This document shows positions 39,132-49,242 of a stretch of DNA of 64,000 nucleotides, in pieces; position 1 is the first letter of the stretch; every line of letters begins with the position of its first letter. Made by a program: the position numbers and the translations under genes. Location of the stretch: positions 1,898,449 through 1,962,448 of the forward strand of contig VDMD01000004.1 in NCBI GenBank assembly GCA_007026445.1, written 5' to 3'. The notes beneath the pieces are model-generated. The model was not told the DNA's origin. It ran no database searches and saw only the letters and a list, made by a program, of their open reading frames with translations. Source of the stretch: Schizophyllum amplum. Its lineage: Eukaryota; Basidiomycota; Agaricomycetes; Agaricales; Schizophyllaceae.

Positions 39132-41387
39132 CTACTGCACTCGCAGCTGCCACCCGCCGTCATTCAAAGCGGCTGCGTGGGCCGCTGCCAGCCAGTTGGT
39201 GTCGATACCCTCTGTCGGTTGCTGTGGCAAAGCGTGCAGGTCGATTCCTGGGAACAGGTTGTCGACAGCGATGGTCCTACCGGAGTGATACCCAATGCCG
39301 TCCGATGCCCGGATGAACAGTAGAGGCAGACTTCGCCCACCGATCGATGCTGGCGGCGGGGGTCTGGGCGGCGGAGTGCCGTTGGGTGGTCGAACGTTGA
39401 CAGGCGTATGCGACCGACTAGGATCGTTCGACACGGCTGCATCCTCTTCAAGGGCCTTCACAATGTCGGTGATGGGTGGCAAGGTGACGGTGACGATGGT
39501 ATGCACAGAGTTCGGCATGTAGGATTGATGATGCGTCGGTGTCATGGATGGCTGCATGAGTTCCTGCATCGTCCCGGTCTCTGATACGGTGGTGACGAAT
39601 GGCCCAACGTTCGTGAGGGGTCCGCTGGGGCCCATCTGATAGATGCGGTGGGCAAGCGGCCCGGTTGCCCAAGTACACCTCTAGCGCCTTGTGCTGCCCC
39701 ATTCTTCATGTCCCCGTAGAAGAAATTCGAGACAGTCAAGTCGATGGTGTTATGGGGCTGGCGGTATACCGGCGCGGTAAACAAGGTCGGGAACGGTGTG
39801 ATGGGCATCTCTGGGATCGTATTGTTTCCGCCGAAGGCGTCGAAGAACGTGTACTGGAATTTGGCTACACAATGTAAGTTCATGTGGCCCGCCGAAGTGA
39901 ACAGCGTGACTTACATATGCCGACAATAGTCCAGCACAAATAGTCGTCAACTTCATCATTGTGAACGTCCTTGTTGCTGTCATCGCTGGCACGCGGGGAT
40001 TGGAAGATGAGCGGATGCGTGCCCGCTTGTGTACTGGAAGATGACCCGCTGGGGGCGCCGGAGACAGGGCCAGCAGCGGATAAATAGTGCCGCGACCCAT
40101 CCGGGTTGAGGCGCTGCAGGACGACCTTCTGCATCTGACTAACCGGACCACCGTCATCCGCGATGACTTTGCTCTTCTCAACCTTGCGAATCACCAGAGG
40201 CGAAGTCGAAATGCCGGAGTGCGTGTCCGATAGTACGATCTCGCTCCCATAGGTCACGGCCTGTGGTCCCGCTGCGCGTCTACCGTGAGCAAACTCGAGT
40301 AGTCAGTTCACATCACATGACAACGTACCCACGGGCGGCGGGTCTGTAGGGCGGCGAACGACGTTGACGTTGAAGGCAGACCACGCGATGTTGCTCGCGC
40401 ACAACTGGGCGTGCTCGATGGTCATGTATTTCGTGCGTACGGTCTGCGAATTTATACGATTGAAGAGGGAGACGGGACCGCCAGCGAGGATGCAGGACGC
40501 AATGTTACGCGTCTTGGCGGTCTTCTTCGAGGGCTTCGAGATGATCGTGACTGGCGCGGAGTCGAAAGAGGCCCAGACACGTCCAAGAGGCGCGTCGCTG
40601 GCATCAGTGCCCGCGGCGGAGGGGGCGGCTCCGCGATATCGAGCGACAGCTGGAAGCTCTTCGCCTTCGCCGTGCTCGTGACGTGCAAGAACTTGAAGCT
40701 GCTGGTCATACTGGAGTCAAGCGCGGCGCGTTGCTCGAAGGCGCGCTCGCCTGTCTCCGATATGATAGCCATTGAGAGCTGCTGCGAGCGCATGTGCCAG
40801 ACGGGACCTTCGATGTGGACGACCGGAGGGGGCAAAGGAAGCGCTTCTCCGTTCCGTACGACTTCTGGGCGACAGCAGCATGTAGGCAGATGACGTGGTC
40901 ATTGGGATGGCCCGCGATGGGTCGTTTGAGACGTGATCGCGTACGACGCGCCGAATCTTGCTGTGCGCATCCTCCCCCATGATGTCTGTCACTGCCAGCT
41001 TGCGCTTGCGGCTCGCGAGCTGTCCGCGCGTGAGCAACACGCGCCGTTCTCACGGTCGTACAACGCACAATCGGTAAGAGATGATGGACGCAGGCAGATG
41101 CTGCTGAGGGCCTGCGCCTCAGGAGGCGCAGGCTCCGCCTTGATACCACCCAACTGCGCCTGGAGAAGGGACTGCGCCGATTGCGTGGAGGCGATGGTCT
41201 CCGGGCGTGGGAGATGCCCGCTGGGCCCTCGCTGACCTGTATATGCTGAGTTGAGGGTACGATAACAAGAGGGTACGCGTACAAGAGCACCGAGGGCGGA
41301 CTGAGGATCCTGCGGCACGGGCGCGGTCGACATTTCTGCTTGAAGCTGGGGGTCCAGAAGCAACCCGGCAGACGGCGAAACGGACAT
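39132..41387 (-). CDS. CSL (RBP-J/Suppressor of Hairless-type) transcription factor, multiple frame breaks
   Basis: DNA-binding protein of the CSL family (fission yeast Cbf11/Cbf12), which binds GTGRGAA-type sites in the nucleus. The ATG at 41387 starts MSVSPSAGLLLDPQLQAEMS. Recognisable blocks: LYDRENGA, GQLASRKRKLAVTDIMGEDA, the Rel-like DNA-contact block VICLHAAVAQKSYGTEKRFL, PPPVVHIEGPVWHMRSQQLS, the beta-trefoil segment QTVRTKYMTIEHAQLCASNI and AVTYGSEIVLSDTHSGIS, KVVLQRLN, DYLCWTIVGI, FTFFDAFGG-like FQYTFFDAFGG, and a C-terminal Ig-like part with LPLLFIRASDGIGYHSGRTI; TAG at 39132. Following the family needs about six one-base corrections (near 41042, 40912, 40830, 40620, 39698, 39661), mostly at G/C runs. 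Either a poor-quality stretch or a recently decayed copy. Confidence 0.82.
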
Positions 41388-41681
41388 GGTGCACAGGTGG
41401 TCGTGGGAGTGAAAGAGCAAAAAGGAAAAATGCGCTCAGCGTCACGTGTGTTACTTAGGGGTCGACATTCCCATCAGCGCGCCCACATGCAGTTTTCCCA
41501 CGGTTGCTTCTTCCAATGGAGGCGCCAGCTTCTCGCTCTGCCACTGTTTGCGGCCGATGTTTGGTGTTCCCACAGTCCTCACGCTCTCCGATACGCCCAT
41601 CCAAAATCCAGGTTGCACACAGGGTACGGTACTCTAAGTCCCGGAATACAAAGTCCCAAGTTTTTGTCCCCTCTAAGTCCC

Positions 41682-42337
41682 TCAATCCTTGCCGAAGAAC
41701 AGCGAGCCAAAGGTCGAATCAACGACTGTCTCGTCGGTGGACACCTTCGCACTCTCCTTGCGGCGTGCGCGCAGGGACAGGTAGAGCGCCTCGTGGTCCA
41801 CAGGCTCATCATCGCTGTATGGTGATACCAAGCGCCATTCCTCCGGCGCAGCCACTGGCACGCCAGGTCGTCCGGATCCAGCCCTCGCGTTGAACAAGAT
41901 ATCGCCTATGTCCTCGTCATCAGACCAAGCCGCACCGGCCGCGTATTCACTCACCCAAAGCCAGAATACCCAGCTTATCCTCCATAGCTATCGTCTCCCC
42001 CAGCGTCTTCTCGTCCATGTCCCGCTCGCTCCCGTACGGCTCTGGGACATCCTCCTCCTCCCGAGATTCATCCTCCTCCTGGATCCAGCTCCATGCCTCC
42101 CGCTCGTCCGCGCGATGGGGAAGAAATCAGAGCAATTGAATGGGTTCTCGCGTTCGAATTTTGGGGTATAGCTTCGATGGTGCGGCTGATGATACGCCTT
42201 GCGCGGACCATTGGCAGCACCGAACTCTATGGTCGACGCTGACCGCTGGAGAGCAATCACCGGTCTGGCCTGGTATGTTCCTTCATCGCCTGAAGGGGAT
42301 GCGGCGCGGACTGCGAACGTTGGATGTTGAGCGCCAT
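41682..42337 (-). CDS. Acidic protein of unknown function, frame-broken
   Basis: Not recognised. The ATG at 42337 starts MALNIQRSQSAPHPLQAM. Downstream, in other frames, are VIALQRSASTIEFGAANGP, the basic/aromatic RKAYHQPHHRSYTPKFEREN, ADEREAWSWIQEEDESREEE, MDEKTLGETIAMEDKLGILA, SEYAAGAAWSDDEDIGDILF and STFGSLFFGKD before TGA at 41682. The pieces read like one acidic intracellular protein if single bases are missing at three G/C runs (near 42259, 42118 and 41954); codon composition supports coding. No signal peptide or membrane segment. An intron instead of the last break is possible because GTGAGT occurs there. Joining the pieces is inference. Confidence 0.5.
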
Positions 42338-42908
42338 GTTGTTTATTTTGGTCAAGCGCGTTGAGAGCAAGTCGTGGGGATGAGAGGCGCTGCAGTGAGC
42401 GTCTATAAGAAAGGCGGCGCCGCCTCCTTGGAGCTCCGCACCCGCGTCATTTGCCCCGGTGCCCGCCGTTCAACCTGCCACGGAAGTCCCAGAGCGCCCC
42501 AGCATTTCCAGGCCAGAGCGTTCCCAAAATTTTGCAAGTCTTGTGACCGCGGTTCGAGTTCGGCCCAGAGCTAAGAGGTCTCATACGCGCCCACATCTCG
42601 CAGACAGGTCTCATATGTGCCATTCAGAGAGAAGCTCTGACGGTCGAAGTCGCTGCACAAGCTCGGCGCTCAACAATTGTGACAGCGTTGAGACACGTCG
42701 AACATTTGCGAACATTACTATAGCGCTCTACTGTATCTACAAGAAAGATGCGAATGTCCCTGATCATGATTCAAACGAATGGTAGTGTACGATGGGGATG
42801 ATCATTGATATGCAATCCAGAGACTGTCCTTGGGTGCGGCGAGCGTCCGGTGGGAGGCCCGCCAGGTCGTAAAGATGTAACAAGCGAAATGCGATAGACA
42901 GGGGGAGT

Positions 42909-43005
42909 GCAACATGGGGCAGGAGGTATGCGACATGGGCAGGAGGAGGGGGAAGGATAATGCAACATGGGACAGGAGAGTTCCAACATGGGCATGCAAG
43001 GAGGT
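42909..43005. repeat. Imperfect minisatellite, GCAACATGGGRCAGGAG-type units
   Basis: Four degenerate units start at 42909, 42930, 42962 and 42983, each carrying RCATGGG followed by a purine-rich AGGAG stretch; unit lengths are 21, 32, 21 and 23. Confidence 0.7.
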
Positions 43006-43022
43006 ACAGTACAGCCGTAAAA

Positions 43023-43091
43023 ATCACCAGCAATAAAAACGTCACCAGCCGATAGAAAGTCACCAACCGCCAGTCACCAGCTAAATAAGAA
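43023..43091. repeat. Imperfect tandem repeat, RTCACCAGC units
   Basis: Four units begin RTCACCARC at 43023, 43041, 43059 and 43073, with spacings of 18, 18 and 14, and an AT-rich second half (AATAAAA, GATAGAAA, TAAATAAG). Confidence 0.7.
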
Positions 43092-43127
43092 GTCCATTAC
43101 TTACTCACAGAGAGTACAGTCCGTTTT

Positions 43128-45829
43128 TCACCATACAGGATCGCCAGCGCATGCGGCGGTCATTACTGGCGCGCGGCGCGGGAGCGCTTCGTGTCGGGGA
43201 AGGGACGCCTGCAGCGCGCGAGTCCCGCGTGCGGCCCCCGCTGCCGCTGGGCCGCGCTCGTGGCTGGCGCCCAACTCTCCAACCTGCTGCTGCTGCCAGT
43301 TCTCCACTTCATGGTCGACAGGCGCTTGGAGGTGCTTGCCAGTGCCCAACGCGTTCAGTTTGTCCGCGCTGAGCGACCGTGAGTGCCGCCGCTGGCGCTC
43401 GCCATTATCGTGCGGGCTCCGGCCGCCCTCCCGCAGGCGAGCGGCCTTCTCCGCTTGCCGCTTGGCGACAGCCTCGCGCTCGGCTGCCTTGGACCTCTCC
43501 CAGCGCGCCTTCGCGGAGTCGAGATCAGCCTGATCCTTCTGCGCTTGTGTGATCGCCTGCATTTGCGAAGATGCTCGCGATGCCGCTCGTTCAACTCCTC
43601 GAAGGTCGCTGTGCGTGGTGCGCCGCTGGGCGCTGGGGCTTTGGCGCGTGGATGGGCTTCTGCGGAGGAAGGATCGTGACGGGCATATTGCCGCCAGCGG
43701 ACCGGCTGCGGGCGTTGTTGGGCGAGAGGGACATCGTCATCCGAAGCATGCGGCGCGCTGTACAAGACGCTCTCACGCAGCTTGCGATCGCGCAAGGCTT
43801 CTGCGACGGCGGGGGGCATGTTAATGCGATGGGTAGGGCTCGGGCCAGGGCTAGTTGTCGGGATAGGTGGTGTCACGCCGGAAGGAGGTTGAAGGAGCTT
43901 CCGCTCCGCGACGTACTGATCCCAGTCGACATCACGAAGAGGGCACTTGACGGCCGACCGAGGGACTCGCCAGCGCTATACTGACCGACGAGGGCGTTCA
44001 TCTCCATGGAATGTACGCGAGCGCGCGGGTCGCTAGTGCGAGGTGGTCTCAGATGAACAGCAGGCAGCAATGCGGCGGCGGCATCCGTGCTGAGGGTCCG
44101 GCGGGAGGTCAGAGAAGGGCGATGAGAGGAAAGGTCCGGCGATTCTGTGCGCAGAACGTCAATAGACCGACGGAGATTGTCAATCTCAGCAAGCAAGTCA
44201 TCGCGCTTCTGTATCTCCTTAGTCGGGGGCTGGCGCTGCGCCTTGCCCTGGTTCTTGGCGATAAAGTCCTTAGGAACGTCGTCTTCGATTCCCATCCCGA
44301 GATCGAGAGCGGGTAGTGCAACGGTCGGCCGTCCGCGAGCAGCACGCTCCTTCTCTTCTTCTGGAGCCGGGATGCCATGAGATCCGAGAGACCCGAGGGT
44401 CGGCGCTTGCGGTCTTCACTGGCGAAGGTGTGCTCGGTCACCGGTGACGAGATCCGTCCTGGTACTTGCCCATAAGCGGCATCGTGGAGAGGCCGCTTTC
44501 CGCGCGACCGTGCTTGCTAAAGCTTGGGTGATCCCTTTCCCACTCCTCCTGTTCGCGCTGCAGCATAGCGAAGCGGTCGACGCCATCCAAGTCAGCCGCC
44601 CGCTCGCGCCTGCGCTGCTCCTCGTTGATTTCCTTGAGCTTGACTTGGAGCGCACTTAGAATGCGCAATTGAACAGCCACACCCATCAGAGCGATTGCAC
44701 CGATGAGCCCGAGCTCGATCTGCATGACCTGGGACACAGGGAACTTGATGTCATTGTCCTTGAACTTGGGGAACAAACTCGTGAACCCGATGTTCCACAC
44801 GTAGAACTGTGAGCGCGTTAGGCTAAACGACGGACAAACTGTAGTATCGCACCTCCTTGAGGTTAGCGGTCGTGAAGCAGTCGATGCCTAGCATAAAGGC
44901 AGACGCGCCGACAAAGGCGGTGGAGACGAGCAAGACATGATAGTGGATCTGGGAGAGGTTGAGTTATGCGCAACTCGAACGCCGGATCCGGTTACCTTGG
45001 GAATCGTGCACAAGACGAAACCGACCACACCAGCGCCTGCACACGCCTGTCAATGACACGCACGGAGGAACACGGCCATAACGTACCGATGTATAGAATC
45101 CAGCGGAGCCCAACATTCGAGATCAGGCCGCCGTCCCGGAAACACTGAATCCACAGGCCGACTGCGAAGCCGCCCCAGCCCCCAATGAAGTAGCGCGACG
45201 CCTTCCAGAAGAAGATGGCTATGCCACCTCCAGCAATGCCGGCAACGCCGCACGCGAGCACGAACATGCCGCGCACGGTGGCAGTAGGCGGGTGGATTGC
45301 AGGAAGGATGCCGAACTTGGTGATGAGGACGAAGCAGACGAGCGCGAGCGTGTAGCAGCCGGTGATGAAGAAGGAGGTCCTGCAATGGAACAGTGTCAGC
45401 GGGTATGGTTCGGCGAGCTTGCTGCCGAACACGCACCATCTGTTCTTGTGCCCCCAGAACGTGCTTGGCAAGCCGGTGAGTATGAGCAGCGCGCCGAGAA
45501 CACCAAAGGCGGGATCGATCTTGGTGTCGAGGAATGTGTTGTCTGCGTTCGGCGATTCGGTTGCGGAGGGAGTCGCAGAGGCCGAGAGGTGGCGGAGACA
45601 GTGACGCTGTAGACGAGCTGGAGACGAACGTGGTCTGGACGACGTCGCCGCCTGAGCGGGTGCTGGTGGTGATCGTAGTGACGCTGGTCGTCCGCGAGAG
45701 TGAGGCGTCAGACGCAGACGCAGACCGCGTGCGGGTGCCAGACTGGGACCCGTTGTTGTTGTCATCGTCCTGAGCGGCGACGCCGGCGAACAGGGCGAGA
45801 GCAGCGATGGCGAACGCTGCGAGCCGCAT
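43128..45829 (-). CDS. DUF4203 (TM7S3/TMEM198-like) multipass membrane protein, frame-broken
   Basis: Predicted membrane protein of unknown function. A signal peptide (MRLAAFAIAALALFAGVAA) begins at the ATG 45829, followed by a Ser/Thr/Ala-rich extracellular segment. The hydrophobic core is typical of the family: FGVLGALLILTGLPSTFWGH, SFFITGCYTLALVCFVLI, GMFVLACGVAGIAGGGIAI, FFWKASRYFIGGWGGFAVGL, then NIGFTSLFPKFKDNDIKFPV and IELGLIGAIALMGVAVQLRI. A long charged cytosolic tail follows (KLKEINEEQRRRERAADLDG, GIEDDVPKDFIAKNQGK, TATFEELNERHREHLRK, QAITQAQKDQADLDSAKARW). At least four single-base breaks (one in the Ser-rich segment near 45590, others in the tail near 44370, 43950, 43571) interrupt the frame. 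The exact 3' end is uncertain; a stop lies at 43128 in one frame and about 43167 in another. Confidence 0.75.
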
Positions 45830-46266
45830 GATGGTGGGAGGAAACGGGCGGTAAGAGTTGGGTGAAGGGAACCGCAGGGGAAGCGGCGCGCGTGATGGAG
45901 GCTTGCTCGAAGATTAGAGCGTGCCCGCTGGCATCGACTAGAAGAAGAACCGAAGAAGGAACCTGGAGGAAAGAAGGAAAGATAGAGCAGCACGCGGCCG
46001 ACAACCGACGGAGGCAGACTGAGATGATGGAAAACGCGACCCGTGCGGATTGCAAATAGTCTTCTAGTCCTTCCGCGTTGGAGTCCGCGGGGTCTCACTG
46101 CAGCCAGTCTATCCTGCCTCACTTGCTCTCGCTAGCACGGCGGGAAGAAAAGACGTGCGTAAGACGAGAGCCGTGCGCTGATGGCATGCGCGACGGGCGT
46201 TGATGACGACGACGCGGCCCAGAACGGCCGTAGCAACACAGGTAACCCCCACGCGCTTCAAGTTCA
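45830..46266. other. Intergenic between DUF4203 and helicase genes
   Basis: Upstream region of the DUF4203 gene and 3' flank of the helicase; no feature recognised. Confidence 0.4.
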
Positions 46267-48298
46267 TTAGACGCCCCCCTCGTACTCTACGTCACTAAAG
46301 TGCGGAAACGCAGTCGCCCTCAGACCCAGCCGCTTGAACACCCGCTGCAGCCGCCACAGGTCTCCCTGCCGCGCAGCCGCCTTGTCCTCCTGCGCAGCAT
46401 CCGCGTCCTCTGTCGCAAAGTCTACCGCCGTCGCCTCGATAAACGACACCACTTTGCCCCCGCGTCCTGACCGCCCCACGCGTCCCGCGACGTGCACATA
46501 CGCGTCGTGGCGCGCGGCACGATCTCCCGCTCCAGCACACCCAGTATGAAGACGTGAGTCAGGTCGGGTAGGTCCAGGCCGCGGATCGCAGAGAATGTGG
46601 ATACGAACATCGTCGGTTTGCCGCTAAAGTCGCTCCTGCCACCCACCAACCGCTCCCGATCGCGAGAGAGGTCCAGCGGGCGCGCGTTGACGCCCAGCTC
46701 CCGAAATCGTATACCGCCCGCTTCACGTTCGCCGACGAGGGAAGCACGAGGAGCGCCACAGAGGGAACGTCCAAAGCGAACGCGGTGGCAATAGCCTCCA
46801 TAAGTGTCCGCATTGAACGTGGATGGCTTGCCGACGAACGCTGCAAAACCACTTGAGATCGATGCCCACGCAGATAGATGAACAGGAACGCACCCTGTTT
46901 CTCCTTCTCGCTCAGGACGTCATCGTCAAGCGCCTGCTCTTCCTCCGATATCGCGGACGGCAACTCGTCTATCCTCGTGGAAGGGACCGCCCCAGGAACG
47001 TTGGTCGCCGATTCCGGCCCAACCAGGACCACCGAGTGCTCGACCCCACTCCCACCAAGTCCCATTGTCTTGGCCGCCGCGGTGCCCTCCTCCTTCCCTT
47101 TCATGACACGCACATACCCGTGCCTCGCCCACCACCCGCTTTCTTGGAAAACATACGCGCTCAGATGTGCCGGCAGCGTCGCGCTCGCGAGTACCAACTG
47201 AGGTCCGCCAATCGTCTCGCGCTTCGACGAGCCCAAAAACCGCTGGTGCTCCTCAAGCCCGCTCTCCTCTTGAACATCCAGGTTTCTGCGTATGCGCTCC
47301 TCGTATATGATATCGAGCAGCTCGCGCGTGACGCCGGGGTGCTTGCGTATGCGCCGCTCGAGCGCCTTTCGCTTGGCCGATAGCTGTGGACCAAGGTCGC
47401 GCGCGGTCTCGATGAGGTAGTCGACCTCGTCCACGAAGACCGTTGAGAGTGCGTTTCGGCGGAAGGCATTGGGATCGGCGCGGTAGACGTCGAGGAGGGC
47501 TTGAGGCGTGCCGATGAGGATATGTGGCGGCTCCTTGCGCAGCAATTCGAGACCCTCGTTGAGGTGCGTCTGCCCGTCACGCACGAGCACCTGAGCAAGG
47601 GAAGAGAGGGCAGGTGGCGTCGCGCCGCCGAAATTCTTGACTATGCTCTCGATCCAGCTCAGAATTTGATACGCCAGGTCGCGGTAGGGCACGATCATAA
47701 TTGAGGTGACCGTATCCTTTTCGGTGACCCTCCCGTGCGCGTTTCGGGTGCGATATTTGACGCGAGGTTTGCTCAGCAGTGATAATGTCGCGCCAAACGT
47801 TCTATGTAAGTAGTCATGTCAGAACGGTAGTCTTCAGCGCGAACGTCAACACTCACTTGCCAGTCCCGGTATCGTCCTTCAGCAGTACATCTTTGCCACT
47901 GAGAATAGCGGGTATCAGACGCGTCTGCATCTCCGTAGGGTGCGTCACGTTGGGGAACGCCGTGTGCATCGCTTCGACGATGGGCTTGTGCAATCCGAGT
48001 GCTTCAAACCGGCCAACTGGGTCGAGAAGCTCCATAATGGGCTCCAGCTCACGCCGTGCGCTCGTCCTCTCGTCCAAGATGTTCGAGTAGCGCTGTAGCA
48101 AATTGCTGCTAGGCTCGACGACTGGCTTTCTGGACGAGTCGCCCGGCCGGGCTGCAAGGTCTGCTTCTTGGGAGCGCGCCTTCTGTTCGTAGTACGCCTC
48201 TGCGGCGCGGCTCATACGGCGAGCCTGGATGTGCTGTAGGCATGGCGCTCGAGGTTGCAGAGCCGGGGACGTGTTCGCGTCAGAGTCTTGCAGTTCAT
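46267..48298 (-). CDS. Mitochondrial DEAD-box-family RNA helicase (MRH4-like), frame-broken
   Basis: RNA-dependent ATPase, probably in mitochondria. The ATG at 48298 opens a typical presequence (MNCKTLTRTRPRLCNLERHA, then YSTSR). Helicase motifs in order: Q-like HPTEMQTRLIPAILSGKDVL, motif I DDTGTGKTFG spliced across one intron, PYRDLAYQIL (Ia), LIGTPQALLDVYRADP (Ib), motif II as DEVD (VFVDEVDYL) instead of DEAD, motif III SAT (LVLASATLPAHL), motif V VSTFSAIRGLDLPDLTHVFI and motif VI HVAGRVGRSGRGGKVVSFIE, ending DVEYEGGV with TAA at 46267. Breaks of one base occur after the presequence (about 48217), near 46707 (AVYDF|RELGVNARPLD) and near 46535 (before DRAARHDAYVHVAG). Assignment to MRH4 rests on the mitochondrial presequence and general layout. 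Confidence 0.8.
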
Positions 48299-49242
48299 GG
48301 TGGGACGCGCAAAGACGCGATCGGCGCCTCGAGTACGGTCCGACCGTACCGAGCCGCAGCTCGTGGGAGTTTCCGCTCGGAGCCGATTTCAAACTTCTAT
48401 TACTAAGTAGTCCTTGTCCCGTGAGCGCGTTCTTCAGCGGTCAGCCTCCTCCAGGTCCTCGCGCTTTGGCTGCTGATCGCAACCTGACCACCTATTCACG
48501 TGGGCTTTTTCATCTGCGATGCTTGCTTACCTGCCCCTCCCGATGCACCTCTCATAGTTCACTGGCCCGCGGCCTCACCTACATGTTTAAAATGGTATTT
48601 ACATAAGAACCCCACTACTGATCATGAAGGATAACTGCCATAATACCCTCAGTGTCCAGTATGACTGCCGTAGTCCAGGCCTGTTATCAGTCGCGACCGT
48701 GATTCGAAAATTCGGTCTTGTAAGTATTGCATGCCAGGTCAAGCAGCTTGCCGTTTCACTCGAACTGGATACACTCGGTATTCTCATTGCGCCTCGGGTC
48801 CTCGTTGCTGGCTTGGGCCTATGTAACGAGATATCGTCCTCTGCCGCGTGGTACGAGCATAGGCAAGAGCTGTTGAGCCGTAAGACTTCAGGTAAGCACG
48901 CCGTGTTCCATCCATCACCGGTGGGATATGTACTGCGGTTGCATGTCAGAAAGATGAACTTGAATTTAACTTCATGCGCTACACATAAAAAAGGCGTAAA
49001 GTGTGGTTATGTTACAACAGTCCTTCGCACCGTCGTCATCTGGACGGCGCGGGCGCATCGCGCAACGGCATCCTGGCGCCAGTAAACGTAGAGCCGACCG
49101 ATACACGAGGCGGGGTTTCCCCAAGTTGCGCTTGAGCGCGCCAGCAAGGACAGTGAGCTTTGCGGGCCGCCGCAGCTAACCGCCATGCTGCTGGCCATTC
49201 GAGTGCAGTTGCTGCACGCCGGACTTGGCGCTGAGCGTGCCG
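48299..49242. other. Intergenic, 0.9 kb
   Basis: Upstream of the helicase and downstream of the sugar porter. One 150-codon ATG frame on plus (48624-49085) has no family similarity and unfavourable composition, so it is not called. Confidence 0.4.

Larger units (their letters stand above)
42338..43127. other. Intergenic with two short tandem-repeat arrays
   Basis: Promoter of the acidic protein gene and 3' flank of the DUF4203 gene. Contains the repeats at 42909-43005 and 43023-43091; otherwise nothing supported. Confidence 0.5.

Noticed and set aside
42541..42570. GGTTCGAGTT resembling a tRNA B box
   Set aside because: No matching A box, acceptor stem or cloverleaf can be built around it.
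48624..49085. 153-codon ATG frame on plus
   Set aside because: No recognisable domain, no intron signals and lies between two well-defined genes; probably chance.
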